Part shown: one piece after another, positions 50,599 through 59,527 of the stretch | Numbering within the stretch: position 1 is the first letter of the stretch | How the letters are laid out: each line of letters begins with the position of its first letter | Assembly (NCBI RefSeq): GCF_963422335.1 | Contig: NZ_OY729424.1 | Coordinates: 6,076,001-6,140,000 of the forward strand | Direction: 5' to 3' | DNA length: 64,000 bases | From: an uncultured Roseateles sp. | GTDB taxonomy: Bacteria; Pseudomonadota; Gammaproteobacteria; Burkholderiales; Burkholderiaceae_C | Position numbers and translations under genes: made by a program | Notes under the pieces: generated by a model | Told to the model about the DNA's origin: nothing | What the model saw: only the letters and a program-made list of their open reading frames with translations | Databases searched by the model: none

Positions 50599-51582
50599 AT
50601 GTTGAAGCACACCCGACTCGCCCTTGCCGCCGCCCTGCTGTGCTGCGGCGCCGTCCAGGCCCAGACCACCGTCAATCTGTACGGCCTGGTGGACATGAGC
50701 GCCGGCTCGACCAAGAACCCGGGCGGCGCGGCCGTCAATGGCGCCGAGAGCGGCAAGATGAGCACCAGCTACTTCGGCCTGTCCGGCACCGAGAACCTGG
50801 GCGACGGCCTCAGCGCCTTCTTCACCTTGGACTCCTTCCTGCGCGCCGACGTCGGCAACTCAGGCCGTTTCAATGGCGACGGCTTCTGGGCCCGCAACGC
50901 CTTCGTCGGTCTGGGCAGCAAGGACTTCGGCAGCGTCAAGCTCGGCCGCAACACCACGCCGCTGTTCGTCACCACCCTGGTCTACAACGCCTTCGGCGAT
51001 TCGTTCGGTTATTCGCCCAGCATCCGCCAGTACTTCACCAGCGGCACCGTCAGTGGTGACTCGGGCTGGAGCGATTCGGTGCTCTACAACAGCCCCAAGT
51101 TCGGTGGTTTCGGCTTCGGCCTGATCGTCGCCGCCGGCGAGGGTGCGGGCGGCCGCAACTGGGGCGCCAATGCCGGCTACTCCGAGGGCGCGTTCTCGGT
51201 CAGCGCGGTGTTCCAGAAGGTTGCCAAGGATGGCAGCGCCGCGGTGGCGATGGACGACACCAAGACCTGGCAACTTGCCGCGGCCTACGACCTCGGCGTG
51301 GCCAAGCTGTTCGGCCAGTTCGGCAAGGTGGACAACCTGACGACCAAGCGCGACTACCGCCTGACGTCGCTGGGCGCCGCCGTGCCCATGGGCGGTGGCA
51401 AGTGGCTGGCCCAGTACGGGCTGATCTCGCCCTCGGTGGGTGCCAAGCGCAAGACCTTCAGCTTTGGCTACGATTATCTGATGTCCAAGCGCACCGACCT
51501 CTATGCCGTCTACATGAGCGACAAGATTGACGGTATGTCAGGCGGTGCCAGCTACTCGCTGGGCATCCGTCACCGCTTCTGA
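50599..51582 (+). CDS. outer-membrane porin (Burkholderia type)
   Basis: 327 aa. A signal peptide ends at GAVQAQ (about residue 22). The mature start TTVNLYGLVDMSAG, the loop-3 region RNAFVGLGSKDFGSVKLGRN, and the C-terminal YSLGIRHRF with final Phe are classic for 16-strand general porins of Burkholderiales. GAGGA lies upstream of the ATG. It overlaps the convergent acyltransferase gene by 13 bp. Confidence 0.93.
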   Translation: MLKHTRLALAAALLCCGAVQAQTTVNLYGLVDMSAGSTKNPGGAAVNGAESGKMSTSYFGLSGTENLGDGLSAFFTLDSFLRADVGNSGRFNGDGFWARNAFVGLGSKDFGSVKLGRNTTPLFVTTLVYNAFGDSFGYSPSIRQYFTSGTVSGDSGWSDSVLYNSPKFGGFGFGLIVAAGEGAGGRNWGANAGYSEGAFSVSAVFQKVAKDGSAAVAMDDTKTWQLAAAYDLGVAKLFGQFGKVDNLTTKRDYRLTSLGAAVPMGGGKWLAQYGLISPSVGAKRKTFSFGYDYLMSKRTDLYAVYMSDKIDGMSGGASYSLGIRHRF

Positions 51583-52475
51583 GTTGCCGCCAGCACGTCG
51601 GCGATCTGCTGGTCCTTCTGCTCCCACAGCTGGGCCAGCCATTGGTGGAAGCGGCTGCGGAAGGCCGGGTCGCCGCCGTAGTCGCCGGTGCTGAACTCCA
51701 TCGGCAGCGGCAGCTGGCGCACCTGCACCACCACGCCGGCGGTCCGGCCGCAGAGGAACTGCCAGAAGCTCGGCGTGCCGCCCGGATAGACGATGGTCAC
51801 GTCGATCAGCGAGCGGAACTTGTCGCCCATCGCGCCCAGCGCCAGCGCCATTGCACCGGCCTTGGGCTTGAGCAGATGGCGGTAGGGGGAGGACTGGTCG
51901 CGGTGCTTGGCCGCGGTGAAGCGGGTGCCTTCGGCAAAGTTCATCACGCTGGTGGGCACCAGGGCGAACTTCTCGCAGGCCCGCCTGGTGGTCTCGCGGT
52001 CCTGCAGGCGCAGCTCCGGGTTGCGCCGCAGCGCCGCCTTTGAATGCCGCTTCATGAACGGAAAGTCCAGCGCCCACCAGGCCAGGCCAATCACCGGCAC
52101 ATAGATCAGCTGCTGCTTCAGGAAGAACTTCAGCATCGGTATGCGCCGGTTCAGCACCCGCTGCAGCACGAAGATGTCCACCCAGGACTGGTGGTTGCAG
52201 TTCACCAGATACCAGCCCTCGTAGCGCAGGCCATCCACCCCCTCGACCTGCCAGGGCCGCCGCTGGATCAGCCCGAACCAGAAGCTGTTGCACGTGATCC
52301 AGGCCGTGGCGATACGGTTGAGCAGCGGGTCCATCCGCACCCGCACCGCCTGAAAGGGCAGCAGCAGCTTGACCAGCGAGAAGCTGAACAGCAATGCACA
52401 CCAGAACAGGGTGTTGAGTATCAGCAGGGTCAGCGAAACGACGCCGAGCAGAAAGGGAGGCAGGATTCCGAGCAT
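51570..52475 (-). CDS. 1-acylglycerol-3-phosphate acyltransferase family protein
   Basis: 301 aa. Two N-terminal membrane helices (about 5-40), then the PlsC motif NHQSWVD (H95...D100) and block III FAEGTRF. It resembles E. coli YihG/LCLAT-type acyltransferases, which are larger than PlsC. ATG 52475 is chosen at the start of the first helix; the upstream frame is non-conserved. The end overlaps the porin gene by 13 bp. Confidence 0.88.
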   Translation of the reverse strand: MLGILPPFLLGVVSLTLLILNTLFWCALLFSFSLVKLLLPFQAVRVRMDPLLNRIATAWITCNSFWFGLIQRRPWQVEGVDGLRYEGWYLVNCNHQSWVDIFVLQRVLNRRIPMLKFFLKQQLIYVPVIGLAWWALDFPFMKRHSKAALRRNPELRLQDRETTRRACEKFALVPTSVMNFAEGTRFTAAKHRDQSSPYRHLLKPKAGAMALALGAMGDKFRSLIDVTIVYPGGTPSFWQFLCGRTAGVVVQVRQLPLPMEFSTGDYGGDPAFRSRFHQWLAQLWEQKDQQIADVLAATQKR

Positions 52476-52682
52476 GGTGGGTGCACTGGGTTGTGAGGGC
52501 AAGCACAGGGGGTCTTGCGGCCACCAGCATAGCCGCACTTGTTCCCCGATATGGGGCACCAGGCCGACGCTGTCGCCGATACCGAAGGACCTGGCGCCCG
52601 AAGGCAACAGCATGGCGGAGGATGGCTTGCGGCTTGCGTTGCATCAAGGCCGGCAGCGGGAGGGAATGTCCCAATCGAGCCC

Positions 52683-53363
52683 ATGAAACTCCATGCCTTC
52701 TTCGAGCAAGTGCCGCGCCTGCGGGTCAAGGATCCGCTGGCCGAGACGCTGGGCTGCGCCGAGGGCGGCATCCTTGAATACGGCTATGGCGACGCGGTGC
52801 GGCTCACCGGCCACTCCTGCCCCACTGTGGCGGCGGCCTACTGGTTGACCTGGCTGGCATTGCGCGAGCTCTACCCGGACAGCGTGCCCGAGCGAGGCGG
52901 CATCAAGGTCGAGTTCCGCGAGGATGCCCGAACCGGCAGCACCGGCGTCGTCGCCACCGTGGTGCAGATGCTCACCGGCGCTGCAGGCGGCAGCGGCTTC
53001 AAAGGCCTGGCGGGGCACTTCTCCCGCGTCGGGCTGCAGCGTTTCACGCCCGACCTGCCGCTGTCGCTGCGTTTCACCCGGCTGGACACCCGTGCCGCCG
53101 TCGATGCGCAGGCCGACCTGGCCCTGGCGCCCGCCGATCCCGCTCTGGACGCCCTGCTGGAGCGCTATGCCCGAGGCCCGCTGGACGCCGACGAGCTGGC
53201 GCTGCTGGGCCGGCTGTGGCAACAGCGGGTGCAGCATCTGCTGCTGGACCTGGCCCATGAGCCCGGCGTCTTCATGGTGCGCGCCACGGACCGCCGGCAC
53301 AGCGGCGAGGCCGGGGCCAGGCTGCGCGTGGTGGCGCCAATGGCGCAGCGGCGAATCTCCTGA
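52683..53363 (+). CDS. FmdE-like protein
   Basis: 226 aa. LTGHSCPTVAAAYWLTWLAL (residues 39-58) resembles the Cys-containing core of the FmdE family (formylmethanofuran dehydrogenase operon E-like). VPERGGIKVEFREDA and GLAGHFSRVGLQRF follow. No membrane helix, no signal peptide, and no zinc-ribbon tail as found in some relatives. It converges with the NO-response operon. Function outside methanogens is not established. Confidence 0.6.
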   Translation: MKLHAFFEQVPRLRVKDPLAETLGCAEGGILEYGYGDAVRLTGHSCPTVAAAYWLTWLALRELYPDSVPERGGIKVEFREDARTGSTGVVATVVQMLTGAAGGSGFKGLAGHFSRVGLQRFTPDLPLSLRFTRLDTRAAVDAQADLALAPADPALDALLERYARGPLDADELALLGRLWQQRVQHLLLDLAHEPGVFMVRATDRRHSGEAGARLRVVAPMAQRRIS

Positions 53364-53364
53364 A

Positions 53365-53379
53365 CCGGCGTGGCGCCGG
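53365..53379. terminator. possible bidirectional hairpin between convergent genes
   Basis: CCGGCG-TGG-CGCCGG, just after the stop of the FmdE-like gene and 19 bp from the end of the convergent sirB gene. GC-rich stem without U-tract. Confidence 0.3.
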
Positions 53380-53398
53380 CCGCCGCTGAGCGCCGGGA

Positions 53399-53782
53399 TC
53401 AGCCGAGAAAGCCCAATGGATTCTTGCTGATCGCCACCGAGGCGATCCAGCCAACGACACCCAGCGCAGCCAGCCAGGCCGCGGCGCGAACGGCGCGCGG
53501 ACGCCCCGGCTTGAGCGCCACCATGCCCAGACCGATGTAGACCACCAGGCCGATGACCTTGGCCAGCAGCCAGGGCGCGCTGGCCGGCGTCAGCCTCAGC
53601 GTCCAGGCCAGCCAGAGCGCGGAGAGCAGCAGCAGCGAATCGATCAGATGCGGCAGGGTCTTGGCCAGCCGCCCGCCGACCCAGTCCGCACCCAGCAGCC
53701 CGCCCAGGCCACGGGCAAAAAATCCGCTGACCGACAGCACCACGGCCGTCTGGTGCAGGGTCTTGATGACGGCGTAATCCAT
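53399..53782 (-). CDS. SirB-like membrane protein
   Basis: 127 aa, four membrane helices. MDYAVIKTLHQTAVVLSVSG and LPHLIDSLLLLSALWLAWTL match the SirB family (named after Salmonella invasion gene regulators, but of unknown biochemical role). It starts 5 bp after the nnrS stop, making it the last gene of the NO-response run. Confidence 0.82.
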   Translation of the reverse strand: MDYAVIKTLHQTAVVLSVSGFFARGLGGLLGADWVGGRLAKTLPHLIDSLLLLSALWLAWTLRLTPASAPWLLAKVIGLVVYIGLGMVALKPGRPRAVRAAAWLAALGVVGWIASVAISKNPLGFLG

Positions 53783-53787
53783 TCGCT

Positions 53788-54996
53788 TCAGCCCGGTTTG
53801 CCGTCCACGCGCGGCCGCGTCAGTATCGGCCAATAGCGAACGAAGTACAGGCCGAAGCCGGCCGACCACAGCAGGGCCGAGAGCAGCACCGCACCGACGG
53901 TCAGCGCCGGCGCGGCCAGCGGCAGGAATACACGCACACCAGCGGCCAGCAGCACCAGCAGATAGCAGGCGATCTCGGCGCGGCCGGCCTGCAGCGGCAA
54001 GCCGGTGTGGCCGCGCGCGGTGCGCGTCATCATGCCGATCACCAGGCCGCCGATGGCACCGACCGTCAGCGCGTGCACGGCGACCGAGGGGCTGATCCAG
54101 CCCAGGGCGCTGCCGGCGCGCAGCAGCAGGTGCACCGGAATCCACAGATAGGCCGCGTGCAGCACCCAGACGATGGGCACGCGCAGCGTCTTCCACGGCT
54201 GCCACAGCGCCCAGCGGGCCAGGTGCACGGCAGCGCAACTCCCCAGCAGCAGCGCCAGCAGCGGCCCTTGCAGCTGCAGCAGGTCGGCCGCCAGCAGCGC
54301 CAGCACCGCGCCCAGCGCCACCGGCTCCAGCCGGGGCTGGCGCACCGCCTGGGCGCCGGGCACGCCGTTGTTGGTGAACATCGGAATCACCCGGCCGCCC
54401 ATCACCGCCATGATGAACAGCACCGCATCGAGCGCCACCTGGATGCCGACCCAGCCGGGCAGCTTCAGCACCCCCAGCTGCGCCAGATGCACGCCCAGCT
54501 GCGCCGCGGCCATCAGCAGCAACAGGCCGACAAAGAAGTAGTTGCGGCGGTTGCGCGAGGCGATGAAGGGAATGGCCAGCGCGATCGCCGCGCAGAGCGG
54601 AAAGGCGGCACTGACCAGCGCCGCCGCCCAGCCGAACGGCGTCAGCACCAGCACTCGCCCCGCCAGCCAGAGCAGAGCCAGCGCGGCCAGCGGAGCACCG
54701 CTGAGGGTCGGCCGGTTCGACCAGTTGCGGCCGGCGGTGAGCAGAAAGCCGACCACCACGGCCAGCGTGAAGCCGAACAGCATCTCATGGGCGTGCCACA
54801 GCGGCCCCTGCAGATAGGGCCGGCCCAGCCAGCCGCTGAACTGCAGCGCCCACAGCGCGATCGACAGCGCGGCAAAACCGCTGGCCAGCAGATAGAAGGG
54901 CCGGAAGCCCATCTGCCACAGGGCAGGCGTCGGCACGAAGCCAGCGGGTGCTGGAGTCGCACGGGCCGGCTCCTCGAGCTTGATGAAGCTGCTCAT
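53788..54996 (-). CDS. nnrS: NnrS family haem- and copper-containing membrane protein
   Basis: 402 aa, about twelve membrane helices. Landmarks: LWQMGFRPFYLLASGFAAL, WHAHEMLFGFTLAVVVGFLL, GGRVIPMFTNN and GMMTRTARGHTGLPL. NnrS proteins are induced by NO and relieve nitrosative stress. Start overlaps the stop of the upstream membrane gene (ATGA). Confidence 0.93.
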   Translation of the reverse strand: MSSFIKLEEPARATPAPAGFVPTPALWQMGFRPFYLLASGFAALSIALWALQFSGWLGRPYLQGPLWHAHEMLFGFTLAVVVGFLLTAGRNWSNRPTLSGAPLAALALLWLAGRVLVLTPFGWAAALVSAAFPLCAAIALAIPFIASRNRRNYFFVGLLLLMAAAQLGVHLAQLGVLKLPGWVGIQVALDAVLFIMAVMGGRVIPMFTNNGVPGAQAVRQPRLEPVALGAVLALLAADLLQLQGPLLALLLGSCAAVHLARWALWQPWKTLRVPIVWVLHAAYLWIPVHLLLRAGSALGWISPSVAVHALTVGAIGGLVIGMMTRTARGHTGLPLQAGRAEIACYLLVLLAAGVRVFLPLAAPALTVGAVLLSALLWSAGFGLYFVRYWPILTRPRVDGKPG

Positions 54997-56126
54997 GCTT
55001 GACTCTCTCTGGCGCCGAGGGCGCCGTAGTGGCTGCGCCAGCGCCAGGCGGCGAACAGCACGGTGATGGCAAACAGCAGGATTGACGCCGCATTCAGGCC
55101 GGCGCCCAACGCTCGCCACTGCGGATCGATCGCTGCACCACCGAGGCGCAGCAGCAAGGACAGATGCAGCAAGGCCAGCGGCAGATAGAAGTAGCGGCCG
55201 AATTGCAGCTTGACGCGGGCCACCGCCGGCAGGATCACCGGCGCATGCCCCATCACCATGCTGACAATGAAGCCCAGGCCCAGGCCATGCAGCGCGGCAT
55301 CGCGCCAGGGCGCTCCCAGCGCGGTGGCCGCCCAGGCCAGGCCGGCCAGGCCCAGCCAGACATAGCCGCTGAGCAGGCAGATCGCCATGTAGCGGCTCAG
55401 GCCGCGGGCGAACAAGGTGCGGCGTGCGATGTCGTAGGCCATCAGCCACAGCGCCAGCCCGATCAGTGCCGCGCCGAACACCACCCCGCCGGCCGCGGGT
55501 GCCGAGGCCGACAAGGCGGCGCCAGCCAGCAGAGCCGCCAGCAGCCCCTGCAACGAGCGCTGCGCGGCCGGGCGACGGCGCATCAGCCGCGTCATCTCCA
55601 GCCGCTCGGCGGCGATGGTCAGCACCAGGAAGGCGAACCACCAGGGCAGGACCAAGACACCGCCCAGATCGAACGCCCAGAGGCCGCTGCCGACCAGCAG
55701 GGCCAGCGCCGAGATCAGCAGCAGCAGGGTGTGGTCGGCGCGCTGACGCGCGACGACGACGATGTTGATGCCGACGAACACCAGTGCCGCCGCCACGCTC
55801 AGGCCGGCGGCCAGGGCAGCATGGCCCAGCAACAAAGACACGGCGGCACCGCCCGAGGCCAGCGGTGCAGCAAAGGCCCAGCGCAGCTTCACCGCCACGG
55901 CGCGCTCGATGGCGATCACGCTGGACAGAAAGCCGACCATCATCAGCGCCGCGTGGGCGAGCGCGGCGCGCCCCACCCAGTCGACACCGGCCAGGCCTGG
56001 CAGCACCAGCCCCAGGCGCAACAGGCCGCCGGTCATGCCGGCCAGCAGCGCACCGACCACCAGCGCCAGCAGCAGGGGCTTGGCGGCCAGCGCCAGCACC
56101 GACGGCGGGCGAGCGGCGGAGCGCAT
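54993..56126 (-). CDS. polytopic membrane protein in the NO-response operon
   Basis: 377 aa from ATG 56126, ten or more membrane helices. Conserved-looking His residues occur in ALAHAALMMVGFLSSV and GFIVSMVMGHAPVILPAV, reminiscent of haem-binding membrane proteins such as NnrS. I do not recognise a named family. Coupled to nnrS by ATGA and 2 bp after the MIP18-like gene, so it likely takes part in NO tolerance. Confidence 0.75.
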   Translation of the reverse strand: MRSAARPPSVLALAAKPLLLALVVGALLAGMTGGLLRLGLVLPGLAGVDWVGRAALAHAALMMVGFLSSVIAIERAVAVKLRWAFAAPLASGGAAVSLLLGHAALAAGLSVAAALVFVGINIVVVARQRADHTLLLLISALALLVGSGLWAFDLGGVLVLPWWFAFLVLTIAAERLEMTRLMRRRPAAQRSLQGLLAALLAGAALSASAPAAGGVVFGAALIGLALWLMAYDIARRTLFARGLSRYMAICLLSGYVWLGLAGLAWAATALGAPWRDAALHGLGLGFIVSMVMGHAPVILPAVARVKLQFGRYFYLPLALLHLSLLLRLGGAAIDPQWRALGAGLNAASILLFAITVLFAAWRWRSHYGALGARESQA

Positions 56127-56128
56127 GA

Positions 56129-56491
56129 CTACCACTGCATGAAGCGCTTGGCGCGCTCGCTCATGCGGTCGGTGTGCCAGGGCGGCTCCCAGGTCAGCTC
56201 GACCTGGATCTGCAGCTCGGCCGGCACGACGCGGTCCAGCTCGGTCTCGACCTCTTCGATGATCAGGTCGGTGACCGGGCAGGCGGCCGAGGTCATTGTC
56301 AACAGCAGGTGCAGGCGTCCGTCGGCAATGGTCACGCCGTAGATCAGGCCGACATCGACGATGCTCAGCGAGACCTCGGGATCGACGACCCGGGTCAATG
56401 CCTGCAGTATCGGCTGACGCAGCGCCTCGGGCCCGCTGTAGGGATAGGGTTCGGGGCTGGGCGTTGCGCCGGCGCCCGGGTCGGGGTTCAT
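56129..56491 (-). CDS. MIP18/PaaD-like iron-sulfur assembly factor
   Basis: 120 aa. DPEVSLSIVDVGLIYGV and TMTSAACPVTDLIIEEVE are diagnostic of the DUF59/MIP18 family (SufT, PaaD), with the conserved Cys in SAACP. An N-terminal Pro-rich extension of about 25 residues is not conserved. Its ATG overlaps the nsrR stop. Likely helps build or repair [Fe-S] proteins hit by NO, by inference from context. Confidence 0.85.
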   Translation of the reverse strand: MNPDPGAGATPSPEPYPYSGPEALRQPILQALTRVVDPEVSLSIVDVGLIYGVTIADGRLHLLLTMTSAACPVTDLIIEEVETELDRVVPAELQIQVELTWEPPWHTDRMSERAKRFMQW

Positions 56492-56958
56492 GCGTCTGAC
56501 CTTGATGCGGCTGGGGCGGCCGCCGGTTTGAGGAACATCACGCTGGCCAGGGCCTGGCGGTTGCGCACCAGATCGGCCAGGGTGTAGGCGTCGAGCACGA
56601 GGTAGAAGGCGTCCACCGCCTCGGACAGAACGTCTCGCAAATGGCAGATCGGCGAGATGCTGCAGTGGCCGCCATCGACGCCAAAGCACTCGGCCGGCAT
56701 GGCCGTGCCCTCGGTGTCGCGCACCACGCGCCCGACGACTATCTGCTCCGGCGGCTTGGCCAGGGCCAGGCCCCCGCCCTTGCCGCGCACATTGGCGAGC
56801 CAGCCGGTCTTGCCCAGGAAGTGCACGACCTTGATCAGGTGGTTCTCGGAGACCTGGAAGGCCTTCGCGATTTCGGCGATGGTGGCTCGCTTGCCGGGCT
56901 CGGCCGCAAGGTAGATCAGCACGCGCAGGCTGTAATCGGTGAAGCTGGTGAGTTTCAT
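56488..56958 (-). CDS. nsrR: NO-sensing Rrf2-family repressor NsrR
   Basis: 156 aa. An N-terminal winged helix (KLTSFTDYSLRVLIYLA onward) and three Cys that can hold an NO-sensitive cluster (C91, C99, C105 in CFGVDGGHCSISPIC). The spacing between the first two is longer than in E. coli NsrR. Located directly after norB, its usual target. Confidence 0.92.
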   Translation of the reverse strand: MKLTSFTDYSLRVLIYLAAEPGKRATIAEIAKAFQVSENHLIKVVHFLGKTGWLANVRGKGGGLALAKPPEQIVVGRVVRDTEGTAMPAECFGVDGGHCSISPICHLRDVLSEAVDAFYLVLDAYTLADLVRNRQALASVMFLKPAAAPAASRSDA

Positions 56959-57012
56959 GGCTGGGTGAAGCAGAAAAGTGAAGAGCCGGCACTGCCGACC
57001 CTTCACAGACTA

Positions 57013-59292
57013 TCAGCGCGAGGCCGTGACCGGTCGTCCGCCCGGCTCGGCTGCCGGCTGCGGCCCCGACCGCCGCAGCAGGCGCAAGGCATACAGCGCC
57101 AGCAGCAGGGCACCGACGGCGAACACGATGTCACCCGGCACGCGCATCCAGACCAGGGTTTCCATCAGCTTGGAGTGGATGACCTCGGGTGAGCGGGCGT
57201 ACCACAGACCCTTGCTCACACTGGCCCAGGCCTGGTAGATGCCGGCCGGCAGCAGGGACAGAAAGACCATCATCGCCAGGCCGATGTTCATGCCCCAGAA
57301 GGCGGGCTTGAGCAGGCGGTCGGCATGCAGGCCGCGCTCGTACAGGCCGCGCAGGCAGAACAGCATCAGGCCTATGCCCAGCATGCCGTAGACGCCGAAC
57401 AGCGCCGCGTGGCCGTGGGCCGCCGTCATGTTCAGGCCCTGCACGTAGTACAGCGAGGCCGGCGGGTTGATGGCAAAGCCCAGCAGGCCCGCACCGACGG
57501 TGTTCCAGAAGCCGACGGCGACAAAGCACATCACCGTCCACTTGTAGGCCCCCAGCCAGGGCGCCGACTTCGAGCGGCGGTAGGTTTGCAGCGCCTCCAG
57601 CCCGATCAGGGTCAGCGGCACGACCTCGAGCGCCGAGAACACCGCGCCGACGGCGATCACCGAGGTCGGCGTGCCGGTGAAGTACAGATGGTGCAAGGTG
57701 CCCAGGATGCCGCCGAACAGGAACACGATGGTCTCGGCGATGATGGCGCGGTTGGCGCTCTCCGTGCGCACCAGGCCCAGGCGGGTGAAGATCAGCGCGA
57801 CCACGGCGGTGGCGAAGACCTCGAAGAAGCCTTCCACCCAGAGGTGGACCAACCACCAGCGCCAGTACTCGATCATCGAGTAGTGGGTGTGCTGGCCCCA
57901 GGCCAGCGAGCTGGCATAGAAGCCGCCGATGCAGGTGGCTGACAGAAAGACCATCGCAATCAGGCCGCGTGACTCGCTGGGCTTCATCAGTGCCGGCCAC
58001 AGGGCACGGCCGAGCAGGAAGACCCAGAACAGCAGGCCGACGAACAGCAGCAGCTGCCAGACCCGGCCCATGCTGGTGTATTCAAGGCCCTGGTTACCCA
58101 GCCAGAAGCTGAAGTCCATGCCGCGGTGCTGCAAGGTGCCCAGCCAGCCGGTCACGGTGGAGCCGACGACGACGAAGATCAGCGCCCAGAACAGCAGGTC
58201 GACACCGAGCTTCTGCAGCTTGGGCTCGCGCCCCGACAGCAGCGGCGCGATGTACAGGCCGGTGGCCAGCCAGGCGGTGGCGATCCAGAAGATGCCGACC
58301 TGGGTGTGCACCGTGCGGCTGACCACATAGGGCAGCACCTGGGCCAGCGGAATGCCGAAGAAGGCCTGGCCCTCGACCGCGTAATGCGCGGTGATCGCGC
58401 CCATGGCGATCTGCAGCAGCATCAGGCCGACGACGGCGAAGAAGTACTTGCGCGTGGCCTTCATCGACGGTGTGGCGACGGCGCCGAGCAGCGGATCATC
58501 CTTGGGCGCGCGTGCCTCCTCGCCATGCTCGGTGCTGCCATGCAGCCACAGCATGGCGGCGATGCCGGCCAGCAGCAGGACGATGCTGACCATGGACCAG
58601 ATCGCGGCGGCGTCCGACATCTTGTTGCCAACCAGCGGCTCATGCGGCCAGTTGCTGGTGTAGGACAGCAGGTGCTCGCCCGGCCGGTCGGTCGTGGCGG
58701 CCCAGGAAGTCCAGAAGAAGAAGGCGGTCAGCGCCTTGCGGTCGGCGGCCTCGGGCAATGCGCCCTCGGTCATCGCATATTGATCGCGCAGCGTGTCCAG
58801 CGACGGATCGCTGCCGAACAGGCCCTCGTAGTGGCCGGCCACCTCGCGGATGGCACGGGCGCGATCCGCCGAGACGGTGATCGTGCCCTTCTCCTCGTCA
58901 TAGGTGTTGCGGCGCATTTCTTCCTGCAGCGCGGCCGCTATGGCGCCACTGTCGGCGGTGCTCAGCTTGGCCGAGACCTTTTGCTGCTGCTCGGTGCGCA
59001 GGGCCTGCAGGGCGCTGGCCTCGCGGTGCAGCCAGTCGGCCGACCAGTCCGGCGCCACATAGCTGCCGTGGCCCCAGACGGTGCCCAGTTGCTGGCCACC
59101 GGCCGACAGCCAGGCCTGCTGGCCGCGCTGGATCTGCTCGCCGGTGAAGAGCACGTCGCCGTCGGTGGTGACGACGGCCTTGGGAATCGGCGGCGCGGTC
59201 AGGTAGATCTGCCAGCCGAGATAGCCGAGTGCGCCGAATGACAGCACAAAGATGAGGCCCAGCCAGCGCCAGAGCCTTTGAGTGGATTTCAT
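57013..59292 (-). CDS. norB: quinol-dependent nitric oxide reductase (qNOR)
   Basis: Reduces 2 NO to N2O using quinol. The protein is 759 aa, the size of the single-subunit form rather than the cytochrome-c NorBC type. An N-terminal membrane helix and a periplasmic domain (about 30-220; GSYVAPDWSADWLHREA) precede the 12-helix haem-copper-like core with HGHAALFGVYGMLGIG and HHLYFTGTP carrying probable haem/FeB His ligands. ATG 59292 is used. Its promoter faces nirK and holds FNR-type and NsrR-like sites. Confidence 0.95.
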   Translation of the reverse strand: MKSTQRLWRWLGLIFVLSFGALGYLGWQIYLTAPPIPKAVVTTDGDVLFTGEQIQRGQQAWLSAGGQQLGTVWGHGSYVAPDWSADWLHREASALQALRTEQQQKVSAKLSTADSGAIAAALQEEMRRNTYDEEKGTITVSADRARAIREVAGHYEGLFGSDPSLDTLRDQYAMTEGALPEAADRKALTAFFFWTSWAATTDRPGEHLLSYTSNWPHEPLVGNKMSDAAAIWSMVSIVLLLAGIAAMLWLHGSTEHGEEARAPKDDPLLGAVATPSMKATRKYFFAVVGLMLLQIAMGAITAHYAVEGQAFFGIPLAQVLPYVVSRTVHTQVGIFWIATAWLATGLYIAPLLSGREPKLQKLGVDLLFWALIFVVVGSTVTGWLGTLQHRGMDFSFWLGNQGLEYTSMGRVWQLLLFVGLLFWVFLLGRALWPALMKPSESRGLIAMVFLSATCIGGFYASSLAWGQHTHYSMIEYWRWWLVHLWVEGFFEVFATAVVALIFTRLGLVRTESANRAIIAETIVFLFGGILGTLHHLYFTGTPTSVIAVGAVFSALEVVPLTLIGLEALQTYRRSKSAPWLGAYKWTVMCFVAVGFWNTVGAGLLGFAINPPASLYYVQGLNMTAAHGHAALFGVYGMLGIGLMLFCLRGLYERGLHADRLLKPAFWGMNIGLAMMVFLSLLPAGIYQAWASVSKGLWYARSPEVIHSKLMETLVWMRVPGDIVFAVGALLLALYALRLLRRSGPQPAAEPGGRPVTASR

Positions 59293-59313
59293 GGTGACTC
59301 CTGGTGAATCCAT

Positions 59314-59324
59314 AAGGTGTATTT
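59314..59324 (+). promoter_or_regulatory. NsrR-like half-site in the norB leader
   Basis: AAGGTGTATTT differs at one position from the NsrR half-site consensus AARATGYATTT. It lies 22 bp upstream of the norB ATG, within a looser AGGTG...CACCT dyad (59315-59335). Position fits repression of norB. Confidence 0.45.
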
Positions 59325-59362
59325 CACGAGCACCTATGTTGATGCCAGATCACGCCGCGGGG

Positions 59363-59376
59363 TTGATCCAGATCAA
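59363..59376. promoter_or_regulatory. FNR/Dnr-type box, norB side
   Basis: TTGATCCAGATCAA is a perfect TTGAT-N4-ATCAA palindrome of the CRP/FNR superfamily, 70 bp before the norB ATG. Activation of norB by an FNR, Dnr or NnrR homologue is likely. Confidence 0.75.
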
Positions 59377-59449
59377 CGGCCCTGCAAAGACATCGGTTCT
59401 GATGCGCACATGCCGGAGACACGGTGCGTAACCCCTGTTTCGGCAGCCC

Positions 59450-59463
59450 TTGATCGACATCAA
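59450..59463. promoter_or_regulatory. FNR/Dnr-type box, nirK side
   Basis: TTGATCGACATCAA is a second perfect TTGAT-N4-ATCAA box, 64 bp before the nirK ATG. A TAAAGT hexamer (59486-59491) stands where a -10 box would lie for a class II site centred at -41.5. Confidence 0.75.
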
Positions 59464-59527
59464 TGTGCGCCATATAGGCCAAACATAAAGTTCATATCAA
59501 ATGGTCTTTAACTGCAGGAGACACCAA

